Program-made: the position numbers and the translations under genes | Shown here: positions 13,459 to 13,586 of the stretch, piece by piece | Numbering within the stretch: the first letter of the stretch is position 1 | Layout: each line of letters opens with the position of its first letter | Source: Gammaproteobacteria bacterium | Lineage (GTDB): Bacteria; Pseudomonadota; Gammaproteobacteria; GRL18 | Length of the DNA: 13,586 bases | Assembly: GCA_027076245.1 (NCBI GenBank) | Contig: JALTKC010000393.1 | Coordinates: 1 to 13,586, forward strand | Direction of reading: 5' to 3' | The notes under the pieces: model-generated | Databases searched by the model: none | Seen by the model: the letters and a program-made list of their open reading frames with translations, nothing else | What the model was told of the DNA's origin: nothing

Positions 13459-13586
13459 CGGGTGATATTTATCCTTAAATAAAAGGTCTTATAAATAAGA
13501 TCGGCCAGTCATTCTGGAATTATAGTTCAGTTAATAATGATTTAACCTATTGATCCTAACACTTTTTAATAAAATTGGAAGTAGGA
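13459..13586 (-). promoter_or_regulatory. Upstream region of the zinc-ribbon-dusB operon with a candidate -10 box
   Basis: A perfect TATAAT lies at 13519-13524 on the minus strand, about 60 bases before the ATG at 13458, with no good -35 box. A TCTTAT/ATAAGA dyad (13487-13500) lies between it and the gene. No coding sequence was seen up to the right edge. prmA is a common upstream neighbour but is not in view. Confidence 0.4.

Noticed and set aside
1..13586. CRISPR array, tRNA/rRNA, transposase, phage or defence genes
   Set aside because: Nothing of this kind was found on either strand; the only tandem repeats are short in-frame units within genes.

Overview
The window looks like part of the chromosome of a chemolithoautotrophic gammaproteobacterium, for example a free-living sulfur oxidiser or a related symbiont; genus cannot be read from it. 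Two blocks point this way: a form II RuBisCO operon (cbbM-cbbQ-cbbO) with a divergent LysR regulator gene, cbbR, and the gammaproteobacterial block zinc-ribbon/DUF3426 gene - dusB - fis - purH. All genes read as intact except cbbO, which is cut by the left edge.

Left arm (1-3623, minus strand): cbbM is followed by cbbQ (MoxR-type AAA+ ATPase) and the first 294 codons of cbbO. CbbQ and CbbO are known to form a RuBisCO activase. Both gaps in this operon hold large inverted repeats: a REP-like mosaic plus a stem-loop between cbbM and cbbQ, and a ~185-bp imperfect palindrome, possibly a MITE, between cbbQ and cbbO. They may let the cell make much more RuBisCO than activase.

Divergent control region (3624-3836): two similar dyads lie about three helical turns apart, one over the predicted cbbM -35 box and one centred near -65. 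This is classic LysR-type (CbbR) operator geometry. The cbbM leader also carries a hairpin.

Centre (3837-7814, plus strand): cbbR, then two overlapping genes for GDP-mannose synthesis: a bifunctional mannose-1-phosphate guanylyltransferase/mannose-6-phosphate isomerase and a phosphohexomutase. Together they convert fructose-6-phosphate to GDP-mannose, a precursor of exopolysaccharide or LPS.

Gap 7815-8347: no protein gene seen. It appears to encode a small RNA of the CsrB/RsmY/RsmZ type (about 8089-8236, plus strand): seven GGA motifs, three of them in predicted hairpin loops, and a strong intrinsic terminator. This is the most notable undescribed-looking feature of the window.

Right arm (8348-13458, minus strand): a long acidic zinc-ribbon membrane protein gene overlaps dusB by an ATGA; fis follows after 197 bp with its own candidate promoter and a terminator; purH follows with a separate promoter. 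No tRNA, rRNA, CRISPR, transposase, prophage or defence gene was seen.
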